In this document: piece by piece, positions 18,270 to 26,458 of the stretch | Layout: each line of letters opens with the position of its first letter | Position numbering within the stretch: the first letter of the stretch is position 1 | Assembly: GCA_050633645.1 (NCBI GenBank) | Contig: JBOEGX010000004.1 | Location: forward strand, 248,001-312,000 | DNA from: UBA1672 sp050633645 | Lineage (GTDB): Bacteria > Pseudomonadota > Alphaproteobacteria > Micavibrionales > Micavibrionaceae | DNA: 64,000 nucleotides | Reading direction: 5' to 3' | The notes under the pieces: generated by a model | Told to the model about the DNA's origin: nothing | Databases searched by the model: none | What the model saw: only the letters and a program-made list of their open reading frames with translations | Position numbers and translations under genes: made by a program

Positions 18270-18938
18270 ATGCATAAGCTTACAAAACTCGCTGTTATCG
18301 CGTTGGCCACAACACAATTAACGGCCTGTAACACGCTTTCAGAATCAAGACCAGAGCGCGAAGCAACACAATCAGAAAAGATTGACGCTGCGCTTGAAAA
18401 AGCGGCCGCACAAAGTGGAAATCAATCCGCAAGCCTTATTGCACTTGAAAAACAATATAAACTAAAGCCTGAAAACGCATCATCTGCCCTCGCCTACGCA
18501 ACGGGATTACGTCACGCTGGATACTTAAATCGCGCAAAAATGATCCTTGAACCATTTGGAAAAGAACAAACCGTTGCTGGCGGCGTAAACACCGAAATGT
18601 CAATGATCGCACTTGGCCTTGGCAACTACAATTCTGCGGAAAATTACGCACAAAAGGCTGTCCTCCAAGACCCCGAAGACTATAACGCCTATCAGAATCT
18701 CGGCATAGCCTTAGACGCCAAAGAAATGCACCCCGAAGCCGAGCGTGCCTTCCGTAAAGGGCTGGAGCATTGGCAGGGCGACCCAACAACCATTATGAAC
18801 AACCTCGCCCTTAATCTCGCAACACAAGGCTTCATTGATGAAGCCGTCGAGGTGTTAGAGCGCGCCAAAGCCCTCTCCCCCGATCGTATAGAACTAGAGC
18901 GCAACCTTCGCATCATCCGCACTTTAAACGAGCGATAA
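18270..18938 (+). CDS. tadD: TadD-like TPR lipoprotein
   Basis: 222 residues. A lipoprotein signal with lipobox LTAC (C20) is followed by at least three TPR units, for example ALAYATGLRHAGYLNRAKMI, NYAQKAVLQDPEDYNAYQNLG and EAERAFRKGLEHWQGDP. TadD lipoproteins are thought to help the secretin assemble in the outer membrane (pilotin-like role). Its position beside the pilN-domain gene and close to the main tad operon supports the call. It is encoded on the opposite strand from the rest of the locus. Confidence 0.82.
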   Translation: MHKLTKLAVIALATTQLTACNTLSESRPEREATQSEKIDAALEKAAAQSGNQSASLIALEKQYKLKPENASSALAYATGLRHAGYLNRAKMILEPFGKEQTVAGGVNTEMSMIALGLGNYNSAENYAQKAVLQDPEDYNAYQNLGIALDAKEMHPEAERAFRKGLEHWQGDPTTIMNNLALNLATQGFIDEAVEVLERAKALSPDRIELERNLRIIRTLNER

Positions 18939-18999
18939 AATTGACAATTTTCCGTAAATAAATGATAATACCCTAATAATAAAAAATCAGGGTGATACA

Positions 19000-20316
19000 T
19001 TGACGGATAATACGGATAAATCTTTGGCCAAAAGCGCTGAATTAAAGGATAGCTTTAATGATTCAGGGAATTTCACGCCTGCCATAAAGACCGATCTAAA
19101 TGGACCAGTTACAAGCCTAAAAGCATTAACCAATAACGACATTGGAAAAGACGGAATTCCCGAATGGGATCGCCTAACGGGCATACATGTCATACACTTA
19201 GATCAAGAAACACTGACAAAAATAGCAAACGATTTTGCACGAAAAACTTCTGAAAGTGGTATGAGTGATATAATATACGATAAAACAGATCCAAATTTCG
19301 ATCACGAAAAATTACAAATTTCATATCAAAGCAATAAAATGTTCGTCATTGAGGCATATAAAGAACATAGCCCAGACATAATAAACATCCTGGAAAAACA
19401 AAACATTGAACGAGGGTACACGAACGATGATATGATGTGCTTCACTCTTTTTGATATGATGCGTAGAGCAGGATCACTTAGCGCAGGAGCCATCAACGTC
19501 TCCGATCAAGCCATTGTAATAACACCCCCAAAAGAAACCCCCACGCGACAACTTGCCGCTGGAATAATGGGCCTGAACGAAAAAGACCTTCCACCAGAAA
19601 TCGTGGGAACAACAGAAGAATGGCATGCCTATTTTATTTTGCACGAATTAGAACATCTCAAAAAGCAATCCGAAGGGAAATTAACCCTCAATTCAGAAGG
19701 TCAACCTAATTTCAATAGACTATCACTACACACATTGAACGAACTGGACTCTGATATAACAAGTAACACACTACTCAAACCACTCAGCAACCAAGCTTTC
19801 ATCGATTACACACATGACGCACGCATAATCGGCACAATCAATAATCTCGTTCTCTCACAAAATCAAAAAGACAACCTAAGTTATCAAGCCGACGCTTACA
19901 AACACGCCATCGGCTTCGCACTCCTCTCAACAGATGATTTTGACACCCAAGAAGAAATGAAAGAACATCTCAAAGATCTTGACGGCTTCGTAACTAAAAT
20001 CCGCGAAGAAAACGTTATTTACCATGATCAAGAGCTAGAAAGAGACGAACAATTATCACTCGAAGATATCGCAAATACAACGGCGGAATTAATATCAGCC
20101 AATATTGTCGCTGAAATTATCAACAAAAACACCCCTTCATCAACAATAGAGAAACCTCTAACCGAAGATGAGTTTGAAATTGCCACCCAACTTTTAAAGT
20201 CATTAAACGATACGGGCTTCACAGATCATTGGAACAAAGACAACGCACCCCAAATTGACCCAACCAGCAGCGCTTCCAACGAAAACACGATACAAGCGCC
20301 ACTTATTAAGCCCTAA
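19000..20316 (+). CDS. Unrecognised soluble protein with a zincin-like HELEH motif
   Basis: 438 residues from a TTG with CAGGGTGAT upstream; no ATG start with a ribosome binding site fits better. No signal peptide or membrane span. HELEH at residues 215-219, in YFILHELEHLKK, matches the HExxH zinc-binding signature, and NELDSD about 30 residues later could supply a third ligand. The N-terminal 60 and C-terminal 60 residues are polar and probably disordered. I do not recognise the family and protease activity is inference from the motif only. It sits between tadD and tadC, converging on tadC with 11 bases between stops. Confidence 0.72.
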   Translation: MTDNTDKSLAKSAELKDSFNDSGNFTPAIKTDLNGPVTSLKALTNNDIGKDGIPEWDRLTGIHVIHLDQETLTKIANDFARKTSESGMSDIIYDKTDPNFDHEKLQISYQSNKMFVIEAYKEHSPDIINILEKQNIERGYTNDDMMCFTLFDMMRRAGSLSAGAINVSDQAIVITPPKETPTRQLAAGIMGLNEKDLPPEIVGTTEEWHAYFILHELEHLKKQSEGKLTLNSEGQPNFNRLSLHTLNELDSDITSNTLLKPLSNQAFIDYTHDARIIGTINNLVLSQNQKDNLSYQADAYKHAIGFALLSTDDFDTQEEMKEHLKDLDGFVTKIREENVIYHDQELERDEQLSLEDIANTTAELISANIVAEIINKNTPSSTIEKPLTEDEFEIATQLLKSLNDTGFTDHWNKDNAPQIDPTSSASNENTIQAPLIKP

Positions 20317-20327
20317 GACACATCATC

Positions 20328-21269
20328 TTAATCCATCGAACTCACTTCGATCCCCGCAGGACCAAGAATAATGATAAACAACGCGGGTAAGAAAAACAAA
20401 ATCATCGGCACTGTCAATTTCGGCGGCAAAGACGCGGCCTTTTGCTCTGCCTTCGCCATCCGCATCTCACGCAGCTCATCCGACATCACGCGCATCGCCT
20501 GTGACACAGACGTACCATATTGCTCCGCCTGAATAAGGGTGGTGGCAAAGCTTTTCCCCGCCCCACTCCCCACACGACGCGCAAAATCTTGCAACGCCTT
20601 CTTACGATCATTAAGCATCGCCATCTCCGCACTTAAAATCCCAAGCTCCTCAGATAAAACCGGCGATTGCTCTGCGACCTCACCCGCCACACGTTCAATC
20701 GTCTGCTCCAAACCAATACCGCCTTGTACGCAAATCAACATCATATCCAGCGAGTCCGGAAACGACAAATTCAACTCTTCTTGACGTTTAAGGATTTTAT
20801 TCTTGATCAAGATATCCGGCAATTTAAAGAAAAACAACGTCCCGCCAAAAACAATCAAAAGCTTCATCGTATCACTTGGCGCTTTTTCTTCTGGCAAAAC
20901 GGTCAAATACAAAACCGCTAATCCAAAATACACAATAGGCAATAAAATACGGGCAAACAAAAACTTCATATGCGCCTTTGGATTCCGAATTCCCGCCTGA
21001 AGCATTTTATCACGGGCATTCTCACCCATTTTGCCCGCCATCTTCTGAAAACGATACATCATCGCCATATTATCACGCGCGGAAACATCCTCCGTCACAA
21101 CTCTTTGCGGTTCGCGAGATTCCTTGAACAAATCCTTACGGCGCTTTTCAATAATAGATTTCGACTTTTCCTTTTGATCCGATTTCTGCAAAAAAGGAAA
21201 CGCAAACGCGGCAAACGATATGCCCGCGAAGATCGCCGCAAATATTGTAATAATCATTTCATTACTCAT
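20328..21269 (-). CDS. tadC: Tad pilus inner-membrane platform protein TadC
   Basis: 313 residues with an N-terminal span, a cytoplasmic segment, and the T2SSF domain: LSFPDSLDMMLICVQGGIGLEQTIERVA, then SFATTLIQAEQYGTSVSQAMRVMSDE (quoted in parts), ending in two hydrophobic helices (LTVPMILFFLPALFIIILG). With TadB it forms the GspF/PilC-like platform that works with the CpaF ATPase to extrude Flp pilin. It is the last gene of the minus-strand tad operon and is separated from tadB by 224 bases that hold a long palindromic element. Confidence 0.92.
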   Translation of the reverse strand: MSNEMIITIFAAIFAGISFAAFAFPFLQKSDQKEKSKSIIEKRRKDLFKESREPQRVVTEDVSARDNMAMMYRFQKMAGKMGENARDKMLQAGIRNPKAHMKFLFARILLPIVYFGLAVLYLTVLPEEKAPSDTMKLLIVFGGTLFFFKLPDILIKNKILKRQEELNLSFPDSLDMMLICVQGGIGLEQTIERVAGEVAEQSPVLSEELGILSAEMAMLNDRKKALQDFARRVGSGAGKSFATTLIQAEQYGTSVSQAMRVMSDELREMRMAKAEQKAASLPPKLTVPMILFFLPALFIIILGPAGIEVSSMD

Positions 21270-21365
21270 ATTCTTTTCCTTCTTTTGTTACGCTCACATT
21301 CGTAGAGCAATCAGCGTCCATATTTCTCTTTTACGCAATCTAGTCATTTGGCTTTCTCTCACCTG

Positions 21366-21490
21366 TAAATCGCAAAGAATGAGGCGAAAATGACGATTCT
21401 TTTGAGAACCGGAAGCGTAAAGATACATGTTAGTATCTGCGAACCGGAAGCGCAAAAAAGCGGCATTTTCAGGCCATTATGTGCGATTTA
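21366..21490. repeat. Long imperfect palindromic element, type 2 (copy A)
   Basis: 125 bases with complementary outer arms of about 38 bases (TAAATCGC... at 21366 against ...GCGATTTA ending 21490). Inside are two direct copies of GAACCGGAAGCG (21406-21417 and 21441-21452). These flank an inner hairpin AGATAC/GTATCT (21421-21426, 21433-21438). It ends 3 bases after the tadB stop codon, inside the operon. The second copy is at 59608-59707. Confidence 0.85.
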
Positions 21491-21493
21491 CTC

Positions 21494-22474
21494 CTAGATT
21501 TTGAAGTTAATCATCTGCTTCATCACCAAAACCCCACATGCCATCCAAAACAATGCGCCCATCACCAAATTCTTACCCGTTGGGGTCGTCCATAACGGCT
21601 CCAAATATTCGGGATTCACCAAATACAAACCTGACGCCACCACCAATGGCAAACACCCAATAATACTTGCCGATGCAATCGCCTCGGACGACAACGCCAT
21701 AATTTTACGTTTAAGACGAAAACGCGACCGAATAACATTGGATAAATTCATCAAAACCTCGGACAAACTCGACCCCGTCTGCGCCTGAATAGCCAATCCC
21801 GCCGCAAACATCTGCATCTCTGGCAAGGGCATACGACGACACCCCTCTAAGGCAGCCTCATGCAACGGAACACCAATTTTCTGCTTATCATAAACAATCG
21901 ACATTTCCTCACCCACTGGGCCAGTATATTCCCTGCTAATCATTTTTATGGCCTCGGACACAGGCATCCCCGCCTTCAAAAGACGCACAACAGCATCCAA
22001 CGCATCTGCAAATTCAGAAAGGAACTTTTTCTGCCGCCGTTTAATCATTTTGTTTAATACAAACTTCGGAAAGCCGAGAAAACCAGTTACTGCCAACAAC
22101 ACCAAGGCAAGCGGAGAACTGGCCAAATAAATACCCAATAACGTAAATCCCGCACCTGACACAACCGACATCAACCAAAACTTCTTTGGCGTTGCAGTTA
22201 ACCCTGCTTGCTGCAACTTCATTGCAATAGAATCCCTGCTCTCTTGCTCTTTATCCTCTTCCTCTTTGCTCGCCTTCAGCTTTTTGGCTATTTCGGCGCG
22301 GCGTTTATGCTGCAAGTCCTTTTCATTCACATTAATATCACCACCCGCCCCACCGCGAATTAGATCAATATTTTTCTGCTTACTGCCACCGCCAATATTC
22401 ATCACAACAAAAATTACGACCCCAACAATCAGGAACGTGATCAACGCAATCAGAATAATTTGAACAGTCGTCAT
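21494..22474 (-). CDS. tadB: Tad pilus inner-membrane platform protein TadB
   Basis: 326 residues. An N-terminal span (IALITFLIVGVVIFVVM) is followed by a charged linker (LKASKEEEDKEQESRD), two helices, and a T2SSF domain: FADALDAVVRLLKAGMPVSEAI, IQAQTGSSLSEVLMNLSNVIRSR (quoted in parts). C-terminal spans follow. This is the paralogue and partner of TadC. Gene order cpaF-tadB-tadC is the standard arrangement. It starts 210 bases after the cpaF stop, a gap that contains a palindromic element and a short direct repeat. Confidence 0.92.
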   Translation of the reverse strand: MTTVQIILIALITFLIVGVVIFVVMNIGGGSKQKNIDLIRGGAGGDINVNEKDLQHKRRAEIAKKLKASKEEEDKEQESRDSIAMKLQQAGLTATPKKFWLMSVVSGAGFTLLGIYLASSPLALVLLAVTGFLGFPKFVLNKMIKRRQKKFLSEFADALDAVVRLLKAGMPVSEAIKMISREYTGPVGEEMSIVYDKQKIGVPLHEAALEGCRRMPLPEMQMFAAGLAIQAQTGSSLSEVLMNLSNVIRSRFRLKRKIMALSSEAIASASIIGCLPLVVASGLYLVNPEYLEPLWTTPTGKNLVMGALFWMACGVLVMKQMINFKI

Positions 22475-22493
22475 CTAAGACTCCCCGAATAAG

Positions 22494-22596
22494 ACATTAG
22501 GGCAAACAGATTCTTCGCACAGAAACTTGATAGCAAACAGCATTTTTGTCCTGCAAGGCAAATGAGGCGACGCGCATACAACATTAGGGCAAACAG
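22494..22596 (+). repeat. 16-bp direct repeat pair between cpaF and tadB
   Basis: ACATTAGGGCAAACAG occurs at 22494-22509 and again at 22581-22596, identical and 87 bases apart. The second copy forms the outer arm of the palindromic element at 22584-22688. The first may be what is left of a duplicated or partially deleted element. Confidence 0.8.
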
Positions 22597-22688
22597 GTTT
22601 TGTATTTGTGTAGGCGTAAAGCACGCCGCGTATTTTAATACGCAAGCGATGAAACAACGCACACAAAGGCAAAAGATGAACGCCCTAA
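22584..22688. repeat. Imperfect palindromic element, type 1 (copy G)
   Basis: About 105 bases. The left arm begins TTAGGGCAAACAGGTTTTG and the right arm ends CAAAAGATGAACGCCCTAA, complementary with scattered mismatches. The inner hairpin is GCGTATT/AATACGC (22628-22634 with 22638-22643 region). The right end overlaps the cpaF stop codon (22685-22687). Core sequences resemble the GGCGCAAGCGACGAA core of the other type 1 copies, though degenerate. Confidence 0.7.
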
Positions 22689-24340
22689 CCATAGGCTTCC
22701 TCCATGGCATCCATAACCATATCCGCAACCCCATACTGACGCGCAAGATCAAAGAATTTTGGACGCAAACCTGATGAGCGCTGTTTGGTGATCAGCTTGC
22801 CATCCTCATCTTCCCCTTCAACATCTAAGGAAAATAAATCCTGCATCGTCACAACCTCACCCTCCATGCCCGTGACCTCTGTCACATGGGTTGTCTTCCG
22901 CGAACCATCACGAAGGCGCTGCACCTGTATAATAACCTGAACGGCAGAGGCAATCTGTTCGCGCACCGCAACCGTTGGTAAATTCAAACCGCCCATCGCA
23001 ATCATATTTTCCATACGCGATATTGCCTCACGCGGATTATTCGCATGCACAGTGCCCATTGACCCATCATGCCCCGTATTCATCGCCTGAAGCAAATCAA
23101 ACGCTTCTGGCCCACGCACCTCACCAACGATAATACGTTCTGGGCGCATACGAAGACAGTTTTTCACCAAATCCCGCATTGTAATTTCACCCACACCCTC
23201 AAGGTTCGGGGGACGCGTTTCCAAGCGCACCACATGCGGCTGCTGTAGCTGTAGCTCACACGCATCCTCACAAGTCACAATACGCTCACCCGCCTCAATA
23301 TACCGCGTCAAACAGTTAAGCATCGTCGTCTTACCAGACCCCGTACCACCAGAAACAAGGACATTCACGCGGCAACGTCCAATCGCCATAATCAACTTCG
23401 CACAAGACGGCGACATCGATCCAAATCCAAGTAAATTTTCAAGCGTAAGTTTATCCTTTTTAAACTTACGAATGGTCATACACGCGCCATCAACCGCCAA
23501 GGGCGGGATAATCACATTCACACGCGAACCATCTGCCAAACGCGCATCACAAATTGGCGAGCTCTCATCCACCCGACGCCCAATCGCCCCCACAATACGT
23601 TGACAAATCGTCGTCAAATGCTGATTATCGCGAAAATTAACATTGGTACGCTCAATCTTACCTCCCACCTCGATATAGGTCACATCAGGGCCATTAATCA
23701 TAATATCGGCAATGTCATCACGCTCCAGCAATTCCTCCAGAGGCCCAAAACCAAGCATATCATCGGCACATTCCTTACCGATCCGCTCAAGCTCAACTGG
23801 CGTTAAATCAAGGTTACGGAATCTGGAAATTTCTTCCACGGCAGATTGCACTTCATCACGCGCCGCCTGCGCCTCCATCCGCGCCAAAGCTTTAAGGTCA
23901 ATACCATCACGCAAATCGAGCCAGATTCGGTTACGACACCGCTGCAAACGAAGAGAGGTAACGCTATCCTCTTTCTCACCCATATCTTCATCATCATCTT
24001 GAACAGGCGCAAGAATATCATCATCCATCGCTTTCAATGGCTTATCATGTCCTTTTTTGCCCGATTCTTTTTCGGGATCAAGCTTTGATTTGCCAGAAAT
24101 CAGGCTCTCATCCAGCCCATCAAGCATCGCCTCGATATCATCCGCACCATCTTTTTTACCCACATCACCAGAAACCTTTGAAATACCAGTATCAGAATCG
24201 ATTTCATTAACAGACTTATCAACAGATTTCGGTTCTTCAACCTTATCTGCACTCTCCTCAACTGGAACAGCAACTTTCGATGCTTCTTTTTTCACCGAAT
24301 CCGCCTTATCTGTTCCACCTGCTTGCTTTTTCCCAAACAT
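22685..24340 (-). CDS. cpaF: Tad pilus assembly/secretion ATPase CpaF (TadA)
   Basis: 551 residues. The C-terminal 400 form a VirB11/TadA-type ATPase: N-terminal domain with DIADIMINGPDVTYIEVGGK, Walker A in VSGGTGSGKTTMLN, Asp box (CEDACELQL), and GEVRGPEAFDLLQAMNTGHDG (Walker B/His box region, quoted in part). It powers extension and possibly retraction of Flp pili at the cytoplasmic face. The first 110-120 residues are an acidic, low-complexity extension rich in D, E, K and S, longer than in most CpaF proteins. The start overlaps nothing; cpaE ends 55 bases upstream. Confidence 0.95.
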   Translation of the reverse strand: MFGKKQAGGTDKADSVKKEASKVAVPVEESADKVEEPKSVDKSVNEIDSDTGISKVSGDVGKKDGADDIEAMLDGLDESLISGKSKLDPEKESGKKGHDKPLKAMDDDILAPVQDDDEDMGEKEDSVTSLRLQRCRNRIWLDLRDGIDLKALARMEAQAARDEVQSAVEEISRFRNLDLTPVELERIGKECADDMLGFGPLEELLERDDIADIMINGPDVTYIEVGGKIERTNVNFRDNQHLTTICQRIVGAIGRRVDESSPICDARLADGSRVNVIIPPLAVDGACMTIRKFKKDKLTLENLLGFGSMSPSCAKLIMAIGRCRVNVLVSGGTGSGKTTMLNCLTRYIEAGERIVTCEDACELQLQQPHVVRLETRPPNLEGVGEITMRDLVKNCLRMRPERIIVGEVRGPEAFDLLQAMNTGHDGSMGTVHANNPREAISRMENMIAMGGLNLPTVAVREQIASAVQVIIQVQRLRDGSRKTTHVTEVTGMEGEVVTMQDLFSLDVEGEDEDGKLITKQRSSGLRPKFFDLARQYGVADMVMDAMEEAYG

Positions 24341-24395
24341 AACTATTTTCCAACTTTCAAATTATAATAAGCAAACGCAGAAAACATTTACTCTT

Positions 24396-25640
24396 CTATT
24401 TTGCAGTGATCTTATTTAAGAAACCACCAAGAATACCTGAATTTTTATCACTCGGCTCACCATCGACATCTGCAGAAGTTATCGCCTCACCCAAAATTGG
24501 CAGAATTGCAGTTACTACCACGCCACCATCTTTATCTGCAGCAATCCCCGCAATGTTACTTTCATGCTTTAAAAACACCTGCGGTATATTATCAATAGTG
24601 GAAGACACTTTAAACTCAATCGCATTTTCAACATCAGCTTTTGAAACTTCATGCCCCTTTGAAAGACCGCATTTATTCAAAACCAACGAAACAACGTCGG
24701 TTTTACCACCACGAATATCCGATATTTCCTTCAACAAACTTCGGCAAAACCGCAGAGATGTAACTGTTGGCGTCGAAACAACAACAACACGTGACGCCCT
24801 GCCCAACACTGCCTTACGCACAGATGTTGGCGATGATGACAAATCAACCAAAACAACTGGAAACTTAACCATTAAATTATCAAGAATACTTTCCGCTTGC
24901 TCCGCAGAAATAGACGGATCAAGCATCGCATCAGATCCCGTCGCAAGAACACTAAGCTTCTCATTCACCACTTGTATCATACGCTTTAACGTATCCTCAT
25001 TGCCCGCAGATACCGCGCGCGCAACCTCAGGAAAAGTGGCTGCAGGGTCATACCCCAATCCCACACTGGATGACGCCCATCCACCGCCGCCATCAACAAG
25101 AATACATTTTTGCCCCATTTTTTTCGACGCCAAACAAGATGATAACTGCGCCAAGGCCGAAACACCAACACCGCCTTTCGCCCCAATAAAAGCAATAAGC
25201 GCGCTATCAGACACCCCCAAACGAGTAATCAATGCCTTCGCAATAACTTCGGATATAATTTCAGGCTTAATAGGCTTAACCAGATAATCACTGATCCCCA
25301 TATCAATAAGCTTACGATAAAGATAAACATCGTTCACAGGGCCAACGATAATCGCGGCCGTCCCTTCATCACAATACCCCGACAACTCACCCAAACGCTC
25401 GGTAAAGGCATCATTGATATCTTCTGTTTGAATTATAAGTAAATCAGGCGAGGACTCCTCTTGATAGGCACTAATCGCGGCTTCAACATCACCCTTAATA
25501 GCTTTCACCTCAACACGCGCAAAACGCCAATCATCCAAAAGCGTCTCAGCCGAAGAAATAGTCTCTCCATCCATAGAGAACACCGCGATCCGTGCTGACG
25601 GAAGTAAAATATTTGTCCCCTGATTACCTTCTGCGCTCAT
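24396..25640 (-). CDS. cpaE: Tad pilus localisation protein CpaE/TadZ
   Basis: 414 residues. The N-terminal 140 are an atypical receiver-like domain (RIAVFSMDGETISSAETLLD ... YLVKPIKPEI). A MinD/ParA-like ATPase domain follows, with a degenerate deviant Walker A, GAKGGVGVSALAQ, where the usual K-T is V-S. LVDLSSSPTSVRKAVL corresponds to the switch region. CpaE/TadZ proteins position the pilus apparatus, at the cell pole in Caulobacter. A loss of strict ATPase motif residues is common in this family. It lies between cpaD and cpaF as expected. Confidence 0.92.
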   Translation of the reverse strand: MSAEGNQGTNILLPSARIAVFSMDGETISSAETLLDDWRFARVEVKAIKGDVEAAISAYQEESSPDLLIIQTEDINDAFTERLGELSGYCDEGTAAIIVGPVNDVYLYRKLIDMGISDYLVKPIKPEIISEVIAKALITRLGVSDSALIAFIGAKGGVGVSALAQLSSCLASKKMGQKCILVDGGGGWASSSVGLGYDPAATFPEVARAVSAGNEDTLKRMIQVVNEKLSVLATGSDAMLDPSISAEQAESILDNLMVKFPVVLVDLSSSPTSVRKAVLGRASRVVVVSTPTVTSLRFCRSLLKEISDIRGGKTDVVSLVLNKCGLSKGHEVSKADVENAIEFKVSSTIDNIPQVFLKHESNIAGIAADKDGGVVVTAILPILGEAITSADVDGEPSDKNSGILGGFLNKITAK

Positions 25641-25657
25641 CTGTATTTCCTAAATAT

Positions 25658-25673
25658 TGCTCGGAGCCGAGCA
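25658..25673. other. Perfect 7-bp inverted repeat upstream of cpaE
   Basis: TGCTCGGAGCCGAGCA is a perfect palindrome with a 2-base centre, 17 bases before the cpaE start in the cpaD-cpaE gap. It is not followed by a T-run. It could be an operator or an RNA hairpin that affects cpaE translation. Confidence 0.5.
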
Positions 25674-25754
25674 TGAATAGTCTGTTTACCCACGCCTAAA
25701 TTATCATCCAGCCCTTAACAATCCCCTAATATAAGGCAGAAAATAAAGTTTTTT

Positions 25755-26441
25755 TTATTCGCTTGTGGCTTTCTCTCCATCCAACGGTTCATTCGGCGCA
25801 CCACTGCGATAAACATCAACAATATTTGTGGCCGCGCGCCCCTCTGATGTTGCATCAATTACGCCATTGCCCATCAAATCTGCTGGACGCGATACCTGAC
25901 GTGCAATTATGCTCTCAACACTACAGCCAAGCCTATAATCCTCATCATGTTCCAACGCATCACCATTTAACCCAGGAAGAAGGTTTTCACACCCCTTCGG
26001 CGCAGATGCGCTATACCCTTCATAACTCACAATCATGCGCGAATAATCACCCTGGTTTTTCACAGGCAAAACCCCGACATCCAAATCACGTACACCATTT
26101 CTGCGTAAAATCTTCGAAATCTGTGCGGCCTTATCACCGGCCTTCATTGCCGTATTACTGGTTGATCGTGCATCATACGTCACAACCACATCCATCAAAC
26201 CATCACCGTATTTCGAATAATGCTTGGCAAGACCACCTAAATACACCTCATTAACATCTTCAATCGGAACGCTATCTTTAAAATTCTCGGAAACAACCTG
26301 CACACGTTTATCATTTAACGTGCCCTCTTGGTACATATCAATGCCGCCACATGCCACCAACGACAATGACAAAAACACAGCGCCCGTATTTAATAAAACT
26401 TTCATCGGCTTCTTACCTTTTTTGAAATTCTTCATGCTCAT
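25755..26441 (-). CDS. cpaD: Tad pilus assembly lipoprotein CpaD
   Basis: 228 residues. Lipoprotein signal with lipobox LVAC near residue 31, then the CpaD core: VVTYDARSTSNTAMKAGDKA, VLPVKNQGDYSRMIVSYEGY, and the conserved C-terminal block CSVESIIARQVSRPADLMGN followed by GRAATNIVDVYRSG. CpaD is an outer-membrane-associated lipoprotein found in the alphaproteobacterial form of the locus. AGGTGAGAG directly precedes ATG 26441; ATG at codon 13 is also possible. It begins 17 bases after cpaC, consistent with one operon. Confidence 0.93.
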   Translation of the reverse strand: MSMKNFKKGKKPMKVLLNTGAVFLSLSLVACGGIDMYQEGTLNDKRVQVVSENFKDSVPIEDVNEVYLGGLAKHYSKYGDGLMDVVVTYDARSTSNTAMKAGDKAAQISKILRRNGVRDLDVGVLPVKNQGDYSRMIVSYEGYSASAPKGCENLLPGLNGDALEHDEDYRLGCSVESIIARQVSRPADLMGNGVIDATSEGRAATNIVDVYRSGAPNEPLDGEKATSE

Positions 26442-26458
26442 CTCTCACCTACCCGCAA

